Assembly (NCBI GenBank): GCA_051294375.1
Contig: CM119263.1
Coordinates: forward strand, 18,190,628-18,254,627
From: Paraspadella gotoi
Taxonomy: Eukaryota > Chaetognatha
Direction of reading: 5' to 3'
DNA: 64,000 bases
Part shown: piece after piece, positions 12,032 to 23,616 of the stretch
Layout: each line of letters opens with the position of its first letter
Numbering within the stretch: position 1 is the first letter of the stretch
Notes under the pieces: generated by a model
The model's database searches: none
What the model was told of the DNA's origin: nothing
Seen by the model: the letters and a program-made list of their open reading frames with translations, nothing else
Translations under genes and position numbers: made by a program

Positions 12032-14830
12032 TAATCATTTCTCCGATTTCGTTTCAGATTTTCAATTTTAAAAAATGACCCTGAATCTTCAATTGCGTCG
12101 ACGCCGCAAGTGACGTCGGCGTCGTCACCCAAAAAATCGGCGTCTTTAATCGACGCGCCAATTTCGCGAGGTTTTACCCGACCCCAATGTGACGCTGTGA
12201 ACCCAATATCGCACCACAAAAAAAGAGAAGAAATTGTGACTTTTCGAGTTTTTTTTTTTCCCGACGTTAAAAGCGACGCGAATGTGACATCGACTTTCGC
12301 TCTGAGAGGAAACGCGGTTTTTTATTACGCTTTCGGCGCCCGAAGTGGANNNNNNNNNNNNNNNNNNNNNNNNNNNNNNNNNNNNNNNNNNNNNNNNNNN
12401 NNNNNNNNNNNNNNNNNNNNNNNNNNNNNNNNNNNNNNNNNNNNNNNNNNNNNNNNNNNNNNNNNNNNNNNNNNNNNNNNNNNNNNNNNNNNNNNNNNNN
12501 NNNNNNNTTTTAACCCAACTAACGAAAAATATTTTTTACGAAAACTAAAATACAAGGATTTTAAGATTTTTGAAACGTTCGAACTTGTTTGTTTGCTTTA
12601 ATTAAAAATTTTAATCGGGAAATAAAACATAGTCAGTGAATATTGGTACCCTTGACTAATTTCATTACAAATTAGTTAAAACCGTAAACAGTTCCCACAG
12701 TTTCAGATTTTCGGGTCTCCGTTTTCAGATTTCTCGGTTGAACCAAAGTTAAAATACGAGGAGCTCGTTTTTAACTGGAGCCAATTTGGTTCGAGTTCTG
12801 TATTATTGCTTGGCTCTCGATTTGCTTTGTTTGTTTCCATTCCTTTCGAACCAAGACGAGAAAAACTAAGAGAGATGAAAAAAATTATTTGCCAAATAAA
12901 TCAAGCGCTTTCTCTCTCTCTCTCTCTNNNNNNNNNNNNNNNNNNNNNNNNNNNNNNNNNNNNNNNNNNNNNNNNNNNNNNNNNNNNNNNNNNNNNNNNN
13001 NNNNNNNNNNNNNNNNNNNNNNNNNNNNNNNNNNNNNNNNNNNNNNNNNNNNNNNNNNNNNNNNNNNNNNNNNNNNNNNNNNNNNNNNNNNNNNNNNNNN
13101 NNNNNNNNNNNNNNNNNNNNNNNNNNNNNNNNNNNNNNNNNNNNNNNNNNNNNNNNNNNNNNNTTACATGATATTTTCTTGTGACGAGAATAAAAAAAGT
13201 CAATAACGTTTTCGTCTCAAATGGATGAGGAAAGGACGTCGTCGTCTTGGTCGTCGTCTTGGTCGTCGTCTTCGCTAAAATCATCGGCATCGTCGCTAAC
13301 ATCTTCGTCGTCGTCGTCATCGCTAACATCTTCGTCGTCGTCATCGTCGTCTTCATCTTTAGCGGCTTCCAATAAAAGACGAAGAAAAAGTTGGGTTCTT
13401 GATTCTTAGTCGCCACTCAGTTTTTTTTTCTCTCTCTCTGCCCTTCAAATCAAAATTGTGATAAAAGAGAAGAGGAAAAAATATTTCGGCAAAAAAAAAT
13501 GTAAAAAAAAAAAATTACTGCAGATAAATCAACAAACTCGCTAATAAATGGTACAAACTGACGCAACGCAAAATAAATGAAGTGTTCGTTTACAGTACGT
13601 ATTTAACTATTTATTAAAGTGAGAATACTGTAACCCCTTCTCCTACTAGAGAGAGAAAAAAAATTGCCTTGCGAATAAGTTAAATTTTTTCCCCCTTGAC
13701 TTTCACAAAACCCATTTTCTTGAAAACCTCGCCAGAGCAATGAATACGTTTAGGGAAACTCTCGATTCAAAGAAAGTTAAAGAAAGTTGAAGAGAACGAA
13801 CATCATAGTTTGAATATAAAAGACGAATGCTAAGCAACCAGCAATTATTATTCAAAAAAATAAATTAATTGAAAGGAAAAAAAAACTCGTTGCAACGTTA
13901 TTCATAAATATTCTAACGCCGAAAGCGCTCTGGAATATGGAAAAAAAAGTTATAAAAATGAATAAATGATGGAAAAAATAAAACGCTAAAACGTGATGAA
14001 TTACTTTATAAAAACGTACGACACTTGGTGTCGCGTGTCTTAACCCAAAATCCAAAACGAGGCTCGCGATCCCGGGAACAAAATTAAAGCAAGATCGAAT
14101 GGAAAAATAAATAAAAGGACATCTAAACTTTTTACTAAAGGATTCGCGATTTATAAACAAAATAATAAATAAAATAAAAATAAATAAAACGCGAGAAAAT
14201 GAAGTGCGAGTCAGAAGAAGCGATCAACTTGAACGTTCCGTCGGCGCCAGCGTTCGGCGCCAACGAAGATGGNNNNNNNNNNNNNNNNNNNNNNNNNNNN
14301 NNNNNNNNNNNNNNNNNNNNNNNNNNNNNNNNNNNNNNNNNNNNNNNNNNNNNNNNNNNNNNNNNNNNNNNNNNNNNNNNNNNNNNNNNNNNNNNNNNNN
14401 NNNNNNNNNNNNNNNNNNNNNNNNNNNNNNNNNNNNNNNNNNNNNNNNNNNNNAGAGAGAGAGAGAGAGAGAGAGAGACGTGTCAGGTCATCTCTTCGAA
14501 GTTCTTTGAACTGAACTACCTCTCACTGAACAATGCTCAGCGAACCAAAAAATTGTAAAGGGCGAGTTTACTCCCTCGTCGAAGTTTCCGGGTGGCGAGA
14601 TGGCGTCGATAACGACAGTTATGTTAGCGTTGGATAGTTGCTTGGTTAAAGTGTGGTTAATGGTCTAGTGGTTCTTTAGGAATTCCACAACTCCACAAAA
14701 GGGCGTTCTAAAGATCTATGGCGTTTTTATTAATTTTACCGTAAATTATTGAAAATTCCATCGTTCCATACGTAGTAAAAGAAATCAAAGGGGCAGAGTT
14801 TGGGAGCTGAAGGAAGGAAAGAGGGAGTCA

Positions 14831-14888
<58 letters not shown>

Positions 14889-15209
14889 TGGTTTGTTTTT
14901 CGGCGAAATTAGGCGCACCTAAATTTAGAAGCGGACAGACGAAAAAAACAAAAGACGGGAAGGGGTCCTTTTAAGAGGGCGTTGCGAATTTCTATTTGTT
15001 TGTTTACTTGTTTGTTTACCCGGTTTTCGTTTTCGAAGTGGAGAGAGCGGGATTAAGAGAGAGNNNNNNNNNNNNNNNNNNNNNNNNNNNNNNNNNNNNN
15101 NNNNNNNNNNNNNNNNNNNNNNNNNNNNNNNNNNNNNNNNNNNNNNNNNNNNNNNNNNNNNNNNNNNNNNNNNNNNNNNNNNNNNNNNNNNNNNNNNNNN
15201 NNNNNNNNN

Positions 15210-15246
<37 letters not shown>

Positions 15247-16311
15247 CTTGCACAGTGCAGATTTTCCAAGCGAAAGAAAACTCTCACCGAGAAAAATCAA
15301 GAAACAGAAAAAGGAAAAGAAGAAAAAAATGGGGAAAGTTGTGTTTGTGATTGTGAAGGTTTCTATCGAAGTTTTTGGAAGGAAAAATGGTGGATCACAA
15401 CGCTGAACCGAGGAAAATTGTATAGGATATTTCGGTTTCCGATGTTTAGTTGGATTAACGAATGAAAGTGCCAGGACTAGCAAGGATTTTATCGGGTTGG
15501 TTAAGAATAAGTTCCGTCACGAAACTGAATAAATGTGATAGCAGACTGGAGGAGAGCAGTGATAATTAGAGTTAGTTTTAATTTTAATTGTAACCGTTAA
15601 TTTTTCTAAAAGTCGGTTAACCGTCAAAACCTGACTTTTTTAACCGTTGTAGTAACTTTGCTAAATTTTAACCGCTAAAAAAAAATTTAACGGTTAAGTT
15701 AAAAAAAAATTTTAACCGTTATTAACGGTTAATTTTTAACGGTTAAGGAATCTCTAGTGATAATAGGTGATAACGAAAATGTAGAATGATTCGGATTGGC
15801 GTAGCCGTTAGATACAAAAAAGTGGTTTCTAAAATTAATTTTAAAACTAATTCTAAAATAAACAACCCTTAAGTCAAAAACTCGTAACCAGAAGATAACC
15901 CTCTTCTTGTTATTCGTAAGGAAGAGAGACGACGAATTTTTAAAAAGATTGAATGACGACATCGTCTAACTTGTCTTTCCAGGGGGAAAAAAAAAACTTG
16001 ACCCAAAACATTAATTCGAGGTGAAAATCCCCATGTCACTCCTCTCTGATATCCCAGGAAAGGGGTCAGACCCCTGAAAGGCACTTACTCGGCATAAACA
16101 CAGCGTGAGCGACCGACTATAGGTTTGTTTATTTAAAGAATTTTCAGGTGGACCTCAGTCTGTTGTTGTCTTCCTCCCCACGATCCGATTTCCAACTGAG
16201 CTTTTCTGTGACTCTGTTTATTCGCAGTGAGAAAGGTGACTCGACTGTTTTTCGTTGCTAATGTTTTTTTTTTCCGTGGGAATTGAAAAAAAGAGGAATC
16301 AAGGATGAAGG

Positions 16312-16395
16312 AAAAACGGTCTGTGGGGTGAGGTGGGGGTAAGAACGAATTTGAAAAACGGTCGGTGGGGTGAGGTGGGGGTAAGGACGAATTTG
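16312..16395. repeat. Two tandem copies of a 42-bp unit
   Basis: The units at 16,312-16,353 and 16,354-16,395 differ at only two visible positions. Each contains GGTGGGGTGAGGTGGGGGTA or a close variant. The G-runs could support a G-quadruplex. Confidence 0.9.
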
Positions 16396-17103
16396 AAAAA
16401 GCTAAACGAAGGAGAGAGACTGGTGACAAGAAAGACGATAGGGAAGTTAAAGTATGAGTTAAATTTAAAAGAAAACCAAAAAAAAATTGAGAAAAACGGG
16501 GACTATTTTCCGACGGTTCCCCAAACTTAATTTTAACGCGGACATTTAACCTTAGTCTTATTTTAAATGTTTAATCAAATCGTTAACTCTGTCCCTCACC
16601 TAATCGATAACCCTAATCTTTAATTTTAATTCTTAATCCCTAAAGTCTAATTCCTATCTAATCGCTAACCTCATCCCTAACATAATCCTTATCCTTAACC
16701 CTTAACTTTTTAATTTTTTAAACCTGGAAACAAATTTAATTTTAGATTTAAGCTGAAATAAGGCGCTTTCGGAAAAAAAGGCCGAAAGAAAGAAAAGTGA
16801 TGAAAAAAACAGATGAAAAACGGTTTTGAAACGAGGATAAAACTACGAAGACGACGAGAAAGACGATAATGACAACAACCACGACGACGACGACGACGAC
16901 GACGACTTCTGAAAACGAGAAATCGGATTTTCCTTTTTTCTCGTTTTTTTTGTTTTTGTTTTTGGAATTCGAATTCAGGGAACGATTTTTGTGAAGAAAT
17001 TGGGTCCGCGTGGGATGAAGGCGGATAATAAAGCGAAACTGATTCATTCATTACATACTGCGATTTCCTAACACTTGAGAGCAAAGAGAAAATAACAATA
17101 GCG

Positions 17104-18815
17104 GGCGTCTCCTTTTTTGCTACAATGAAAATAAAAAACGCACGCGCCTGTAGTCATTAAAATCAATAAAATAAATTAATATCGATTATTGGATTTTTTT
17201 CCTAGATGTCGCCAGTTTTGATTAAACATTCTCTCATCGGATATTTTTTTCCACTTCGTTTTCCTGTAAATACTAAACAAAAGAAAANNNNNNNNNNNNN
17301 NNNNNNNNNNNNAAGAGAGGAGAGAGTATTAATTTTAACGAACGTGTGAGAATTTAAGAGACCTTCAGTGGCTATAAATGTATTTACAATGTTGGAAGAA
17401 GATTATATGACGTAGACAAGTAGTCGTGGGGAACAGTGGGTAACGTTTGTTCTGTGGCTCGCACCGTTTAGTGGGCGGTTTGTGGGACGACTGGAGGGAA
17501 GAAGGGGAAGCGACATAACTCGAGTATATAAAACGAACCATAACAGTCTTGGTATGAGAGTTTTGATTGACTCTCTAAACTTGTGTGCGCTAACAGTCGA
17601 TATTTGCTGATGCTAAATCGCGACAGGTAACGCGATCTAATCCCCTGGAACATGTCATAATGCCTCGCGTCGAATCTTAGAAATCCCATAAATACAAGAC
17701 TTTCTTTGTATTGTCAGTCTTAACTTTCTTAACCTTTACATATTTTAAACTGGAAACAAAGACAATTTTAACTGCAACACAGTCATTAACAGCATCTGCA
17801 AAATATCAAGGCATTTTCAGTGCATCAAACGATAAGGCCCAGATAAAGTAACAGCAAAAGGATAGAAAAAACAGATGAAACATACATACTTTTTTCGGCG
17901 CCTTGTGAGAGGCAACGACGGATATTCGAAGTAAATTATCGTTGGCGGAGAGTCGAGTCACTGTATCTTTAAAGTATATACGCTATCCGGTAGATGACGC
18001 GAGATAAACAAAGGCCTCATCACTTGAGTACAGCGAGGGGATGAGAAAACGGCACAAGCTGGCTCGTTATCGTCTACTCGCTCTGCGGGGGAGACAGTAG
18101 CGGACTTTGTATGAGTATGAAAAACGGAGAGAACATCAGGATGTTTGACTTTCTTTTTTTCCTCTCGTTTTTTTTGTTTTTGCGCGTACTTTGGATAATT
18201 TTTGATGAGAGATTCAGTCAGACACTGGGATTTTTAACCTCTCCGGGAGATCACTCCGTTGATTTTTGTGTGGCAAGAATTATTCCGGGTCTCTTCGCCC
18301 GAGCAAGCGTGGATTATTGAAGGCGGATACATAAAAGCGATAATATTCGGTTTTCTTCTTTATCACTCATAATTCTATTACATTATTCTTCGCTTATTTT
18401 CTAACATCCTTGAGTTACGTGCTCATAGCATATAGAAAATCAAACAATTAGCTTTCTTATCGGTACTGCGTCTCCTTTTTTGCTACAATTGAAAGAATTA
18501 ATACAATAATCGACGCGGCCTGTGAGTCTAAGTCAATCTAAATTTTCAATTTTTGAGAAATGATTTATATATTAAAATATCTGAGAGATTATTCTAATTT
18601 TTTCCGCCGTTTCTCGGTCCTTTTTTTCTTTTATTGATTATTTTTTTTATATCACTGCAGATTGCCAGTTTTGGAGATTATATCATACTCCCTCGGTTCA
18701 TACCAATAGAATGATTAATTGGCGTGATGTTATATTTTTTTAATATTCTCACGTTCGTTTCGCCTGTAATATATGTAGCTCGTTCGATTAAACCAAATAG
18801 AAAAAATAAGTTATA
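17104..18815. repeat. Diverged direct repeat pair
   Basis: GCGTCTCCTTTTTTGCTACA occurs near 17,105 and again near 18,468. The following sequence aligns loosely: GCCAGTTTTG, a TTTTCC or TTTCGCC before TGTAA, and AAAC-CAAA-AGAAAA at the end. This looks like two old copies of one dispersed repeat; its type is unknown. Confidence 0.5.
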
Positions 18816-20214
18816 GAGACATAGTTATAATAGTAATTTTATAAATCTAAATTTAGTAAGTTAAGCACGATATAATTCCGTTTCCGGTATGGTAAAATAA
18901 ATATTTGTTACCATTTGTTGCTCTACTGTCTATCCTCTCCTTTAATTTCAACTCCATCACGTCTGGTTCTCACTACTCCGTATTTGAGATAATTACTAAG
19001 GTTTTCAGCTATTTATCTTTTATCCTGACAGTATCAGTACTAACAAATTTATTGTTTAGTATTGCTCTTCTGTTTAACCACTTTTCTTATTCCCTTTAGC
19101 TAATTCCAACATAGGTTTCTCCATCCCAGCAAATTGAGTCGATAAATACAGGCTTCGAAGGAGACCTCGATCGACTGTCTGAAAATCAACTGAATATAGC
19201 CAGCTCTTGATTTTTTTAAGGTCAGGACATTGAAGAAGTCATTTTTAAATGAATTTAATTAGGGAAAATTGTTTAAAGCGGAAATTGAAAAAATTGAACC
19301 AGGAATTCGATTAAAGAACGACTCCGGCGAGGGGGTCGACCAACAATGAAAAAATTAAATCTGTTGCCAATTTTATAAATCGGATTTTTCGATCCATTTT
19401 CCCACACCGCAGACTATTTTTTCGTTTTATCTGGTTCTTTTTCACAAAGGTCGTAAGATTGGCTGAGAGCGTTACACTTACTTGAAAACGCCGTCCAAGT
19501 TTTCCTTTATTTCCTTTTTTCCTTTATTCTTTTTTTCTTTTTCGTTATTTCCTTTTATTTCCTTTTTCCTTTATTTCCTTTTTCCTCTGCCCAAAAAGCG
19601 ATTAATTTAAATATTTCTTCCATCAAAGGGACGTGCCGAAATAGAATTTAGTAATATCGGCGGCAAGTTTATTACGCTAGTTTGCTTCGTCTATGTATTT
19701 TCTGTGAACTGATAAAATTTGTTACAAAACGCATATGCTAATTAAATATTTATAAATACAGAGGAAAAAAATTCTGTTTTTAGGAATATACGTATCAAAG
19801 ATGTTTCCGTTGTGGTCGATATTGTTTTGGTGTGCTTGTTTTACAACGCAATTGCACGGCCCTTCAGTCGTAAAATAATCAGGAGAGGGAGAGAGAGAGA
19901 GACGGCGAGAAAAAAAAAAAAAAGAAAGAGAGAAAGAGAGAAATTGAAAAGGGAGCACAATGATTGATCGAAAAATGCTCAAAAGGTTAAAGTGTCGCCT
20001 TTGGGAAGGAAAGGAAACAGAAAGAAAAGATGAAAAGATAGGAAGAAAAGAAAAGAAAAGAAAAAATCAAAAAGGAAAATGTGAATTAAGAAAAAAAAAA
20101 TACTACTAAAAGTAATAATGGTTAAGAAAAGTGACTTATGGAGTTATTCCGCGAGTACTGGCGGCGCAACTAGAGAGAGAGAGAGAGGGACATCCTCACG
20201 TGACGTTCTCCCAG

Positions 20215-20306
20215 TGACACGAAGAAGAACGAGCGACATCTCGCGGTGGAAGCCAAAATCCTGAGCGGCTTCGACTACCTCAATAAAAATCTTTACTTCT
20301 GTCCCT
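20215..20306 (+). CDS. Possible partial exon of an unrecognised gene, running into a gap
   Basis: After an acceptor-like pyrimidine stretch ending CTCCCAG at 20,214, a frame stays open to the gap. It reads DTKKNERHLAVEAK then ILSGFDYLNKNLYFCP, with C/G-rich third positions like the cyclase exons downstream. I do not recognise the protein. It could belong to a separate gene or to an upstream part of a larger transcript; the 759-N gap hides the rest. A chance open frame is possible because the run is only about 30 codons. Confidence 0.35.
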
Positions 20307-21065
20307 NNNNNNNNNNNNNNNNNNNNNNNNNNNNNNNNNNNNNNNNNNNNNNNNNNNNNNNNNNNNNNNNNNNNNNNNNNNNNNNNNNNNNNNNNNNNNN
20401 NNNNNNNNNNNNNNNNNNNNNNNNNNNNNNNNNNNNNNNNNNNNNNNNNNNNNNNNNNNNNNNNNNNNNNNNNNNNNNNNNNNNNNNNNNNNNNNNNNNN
20501 NNNNNNNNNNNNNNNNNNNNNNNNNNNNNNNNNNNNNNNNNNNNNNNNNNNNNNNNNNNNNNNNNNNNNNNNNNNNNNNNNNNNNNNNNNNNNNNNNNNN
20601 NNNNNNNNNNNNNNNNNNNNNNNNNNNNNNNNNNNNNNNNNNNNNNNNNNNNNNNNNNNNNNNNNNNNNNNNNNNNNNNNNNNNNNNNNNNNNNNNNNNN
20701 NNNNNNNNNNNNNNNNNNNNNNNNNNNNNNNNNNNNNNNNNNNNNNNNNNNNNNNNNNNNNNNNNNNNNNNNNNNNNNNNNNNNNNNNNNNNNNNNNNNN
20801 NNNNNNNNNNNNNNNNNNNNNNNNNNNNNNNNNNNNNNNNNNNNNNNNNNNNNNNNNNNNNNNNNNNNNNNNNNNNNNNNNNNNNNNNNNNNNNNNNNNN
20901 NNNNNNNNNNNNNNNNNNNNNNNNNNNNNNNNNNNNNNNNNNNNNNNNNNNNNNNNNNNNNNNNNNNNNNNNNNNNNNNNNNNNNNNNNNNNNNNNNNNN
21001 NNNNNNNNNNNNNNNNNNNNNNNNNNNNNNNNNNNNNNNNNNNNNNNNNNNNNNNNNNNNNNNNN
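20307..21065. other. Assembly gap (759 N)
   Basis: Run of N. The sequence on its right, 21,066-21,350, is a degenerate GC-rich repeat with recurring AGCGGCCGATGAGTCGGTGG-like units. A further gap at 21,351-21,575 ends in a GA tract. Confidence 0.95.
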
Positions 21066-21350
21066 CTGCCGATAGGTCAGTGTATTAGCCGATGACTTTG
21101 TGGAGCGGCCAATGAGCCAGTGAAACTGTTGCCGATGATTTGATTTTAAAGTCGACAGGAGTCAGAGGAGCGGCCATAGGGTCGAGACGTCGTGGGTGGA
21201 GTGAATGAAGAGTCGCTGGCGCGGCCGATGAGTCGGTGGGAGCGGCCGACGTTGGGAGACTGGAAAACCCAGGACGACGAATGGGCGAAGACGATGGAAT
21301 CTAATGGAACCGAGATTCACGTTTAGGTTGGAATGGAATTCTTGAGAAGC
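21066..21350. repeat. Degenerate GC-rich minisatellite
   Basis: Recurring variants of GGAGCGGCC, GCCGATGA and GAGTCGGTGG alternate at irregular spacing and stand out from the AT-rich surroundings. The array probably extends into the gaps on one or both sides. Confidence 0.6.
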
Positions 21351-22175
21351 NNNNNNNNNNNNNNNNNNNNNNNNNNNNNNNNNNNNNNNNNNNNNNNNNN
21401 NNNNNNNNNNNNNNNNNNNNNNNNNNNNNNNNNNNNNNNNNNNNNNNNNNNNNNNNNNNNNNNNNNNNNNNNNNNNNNNNNNNNNNNNNNNNNNNNNNNN
21501 NNNNNNNNNNNNNNNNNNNNNNNNNNNNNNNNNNNNNNNNNNNNNNNNNNNNNNNNNNNNNNNNNNNNNNNNNNNGAGAGAGAGAGAGAGAGAGAGAGAA
21601 TGCAGGATAAAATGTTGAAAAACGCTTGTTTATAAATTTGATAACATTCTAATTTTTATTTTCTTTCATATTCTATTTATTTTCTTCATAGTCACTTCGT
21701 ATTAAGTTTCGAACATGTTCCTTTATGTTTCGTTCTGTCTCCCGTCTTTCTGTATATTTCCCACGGTCGCCAAATTTCCCGCACTGAAGGTAAATGGGCG
21801 ACTGAGGGGCGTGGCCTCTTCTAAAAAAAAACATTTTCTCCGTTTTTCAAAACAAGATGGTTCTGAACCCTTGAGGTACCAGAAGTCTAATGACACTGTA
21901 CCAAGTTGTTAAGATAAATTCAAATTTTGCAGAAAGATTCAGTTATTCCCGTTGTTGTTGTTGTTGTTGTTGTTTTTATTGAATTCCCTCCAAAGGGTCG
22001 GATGGTCGCGGTCGTTCAGCCCTTTCTTTCGCTCCGTGAAAAGAGAAGGAGAAGCGAGCGAAAACTGAAAATATAATATTTCGCGTTGCCATGGTGATGA
22101 CGTCGAGGAACCGGACAACTTTGACTCATTTTAGTTTTCCATTTTAACTGATGAAACTGAAGGATATTCATGGAA

Positions 22176-22227
<52 letters not shown>

Positions 22228-23118
22228 AGCGCGAGAGAGCGTCGACATCGTCGGGTAATTTCAATGTTTATTTTGAATTATTCATGATTCGCCTGAAGAC
22301 CGTATGTTTTCAATCCCTCGTAACCTCAATAGCGACTGAGGGAACCACCGGCCGCCGCGTCGAGTCAATGTACATCGAAAATTCGAAGTTTTCGCGATTC
22401 ACTTATCCCTTTAATTACGAGATGGAAGACTGAGGATTATGGTTAACGAAAGAGACTCGTTAAACGAGTTGATGTAAAATCATTCAAATATAAAAGGCGG
22501 GATATGAAAATCACTAGGGGAAAATGCTTGACCGTTTCATTTTTTCAAAACCCGCCTCACCATTATTCATTTAAGTCTTCATAAATTCTTAAGATCCCAG
22601 GACGTCTCGCTTTCAAACCCCTGACATCCCGGGTCATTGGCTCATAATTGGTACTGATGAACGTTGAACGATGTTGTTGTTGAATTGTGGACACTGACGC
22701 ATATTTCCGTTTCACTTAGAGACTCTTTCTCTCCATAAAATCAACTGGAATTAAAGGTTTTTAAACAAATACGCCGAAAATCCGAATGTCAAAAGATATG
22801 TCAGCCGAGGGCTAGAGGAACAGAGAAGTTTCACGTGAACTATGGCGACGTGAATAATTGATATAACGTCCTCCATTGAACCTTCAATTTTTTTGACGAT
22901 AAAACTTAAGTTTTTTTTTTTTTTATAAAATTGATGGAAATGTTGGGAGCGATAATGATGATGAAAAAAAAAACGACGATAAAAATGACCTCATCTCTAA
23001 CCTGAGCTATATATAACATTCTCTCGAAAGTGTTTCTGACCTCTGTTTTTTGTCATCTCTCGCCGGGTTATTAGCCCTATACGTACAGTATAATCGTACA
23101 CGTGTAATCCTATATGGA

Positions 23119-23616
23119 TATTTTTGAAAAAGATTGCGAATAACGCTTTTAATCGATGTCATTTATACTGCTTTCTTTTTGTCTTAACGTTTCGTTCTGA
23201 ATGAGTCATTTCNNNNNNNNNNNNNNNNNNNNNNNNNNNNNNNNNNNNNNNNNNNNNNNNNNNNNNNNNNNNNNNNNNNNNNNNNNNNNNNNNNNNNNNN
23301 NNNNNNNNNNNNNNNNNNNNNNNNNNNNNNNNNNNNNNNNNNNNNNNNNNNNNNNNNNNNNNNNNNNNNNNNNNNNNNNNNNNNNNNNNNNNNNNNNNNN
23401 NNNNNNNNNNNNNNNNNNNNNNNNNNNNNNNNNNNNNNNNNNNNNNNTGCTATGATAGGAATTTATCGTTCTTTTTTGTGCCTGAAGTGACCTTGAGTTA
23501 CGATGAGAAACNNNNNNNNNNCTGTCTTATTATATTTTTGAAAAAGATTGCGAATAACGCTTTTCATCGATGTCATTTCTTTTTGTCTTGACGTTTCGTT
23601 CTGAATGAGTCATTTC
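23119..23616. repeat. Two near-identical about 90-bp copies flanking gaps
   Basis: The copies at about 23,119-23,212 and 23,532-23,616 share TTGAAAAAGATTGCGAATAA through GAATGAGTCATTTC. The first has a roughly 10-base extra segment and one or two substitutions. Both run straight into N, which fits either a tandem duplication with a unit of about 410 bp or a gap-closing duplication. Confidence 0.7.

Larger units (their letters stand above)
1..15770. repeat. Giant imperfect inverted repeat (palindrome), centre at 8653-8677
   Basis: The two halves read as reverse complements over their whole length. Matching landmarks include the AACGGTTAA-rich block at 1-180 with 15,590-15,768, the GATCTCCT tandem at 6617-6690 with 9740-9805, the stretch 5530-5950 with 10,560-10,940, and 8218-8520 with 8720-9005. 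The arms differ by frequent 1-2 base indels, microsatellite length, five further N runs in the right arm (10160-10223, 10939-11115, 12350-12507, 12928-13163, 14273-14453; a sixth at 15064-15209) and a 765-bp insertion in the left arm only. The left end is cut by the window edge: the first ten bases still align with the right arm, so the repeat may continue upstream. It could be a real inverted duplication, or two haplotype contigs joined head to head at the central gap. Confidence 0.95.
15771..20214. other. AT-rich non-coding stretch
   Basis: I see no gene. It holds a 42-bp tandem duplication (16,312-16,395), a telomere-like degenerate block (about 16,550-16,730), a GAC repeat (about 16,882-16,905), a 25-N gap (17,288-17,312), a TATA-like GTATATAAAA near 17,524 with no recognisable transcript after it, two diverged copies of one repeat (17,104-17,287 and 18,466-18,815), and T/C-rich tracts near 19,500-19,590. 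Confidence 0.6.

Noticed and set aside
16134-16429. 98-codon minus-strand ORF with repeated Pro-rich segment
   Set aside because: Arises from the 42-bp tandem duplication; no domain or splice support.
16550-16730. Interstitial telomere-like repeat
   Set aside because: CCTAA-like words are frequent, but spacing and units are too irregular to call a telomeric array.
20246-21088. 280-codon ORF and other long frames through N runs (21,333; 23,605; 24,334)
   Set aside because: The length is almost all N. Only the sequenced bases before the first gap were considered.
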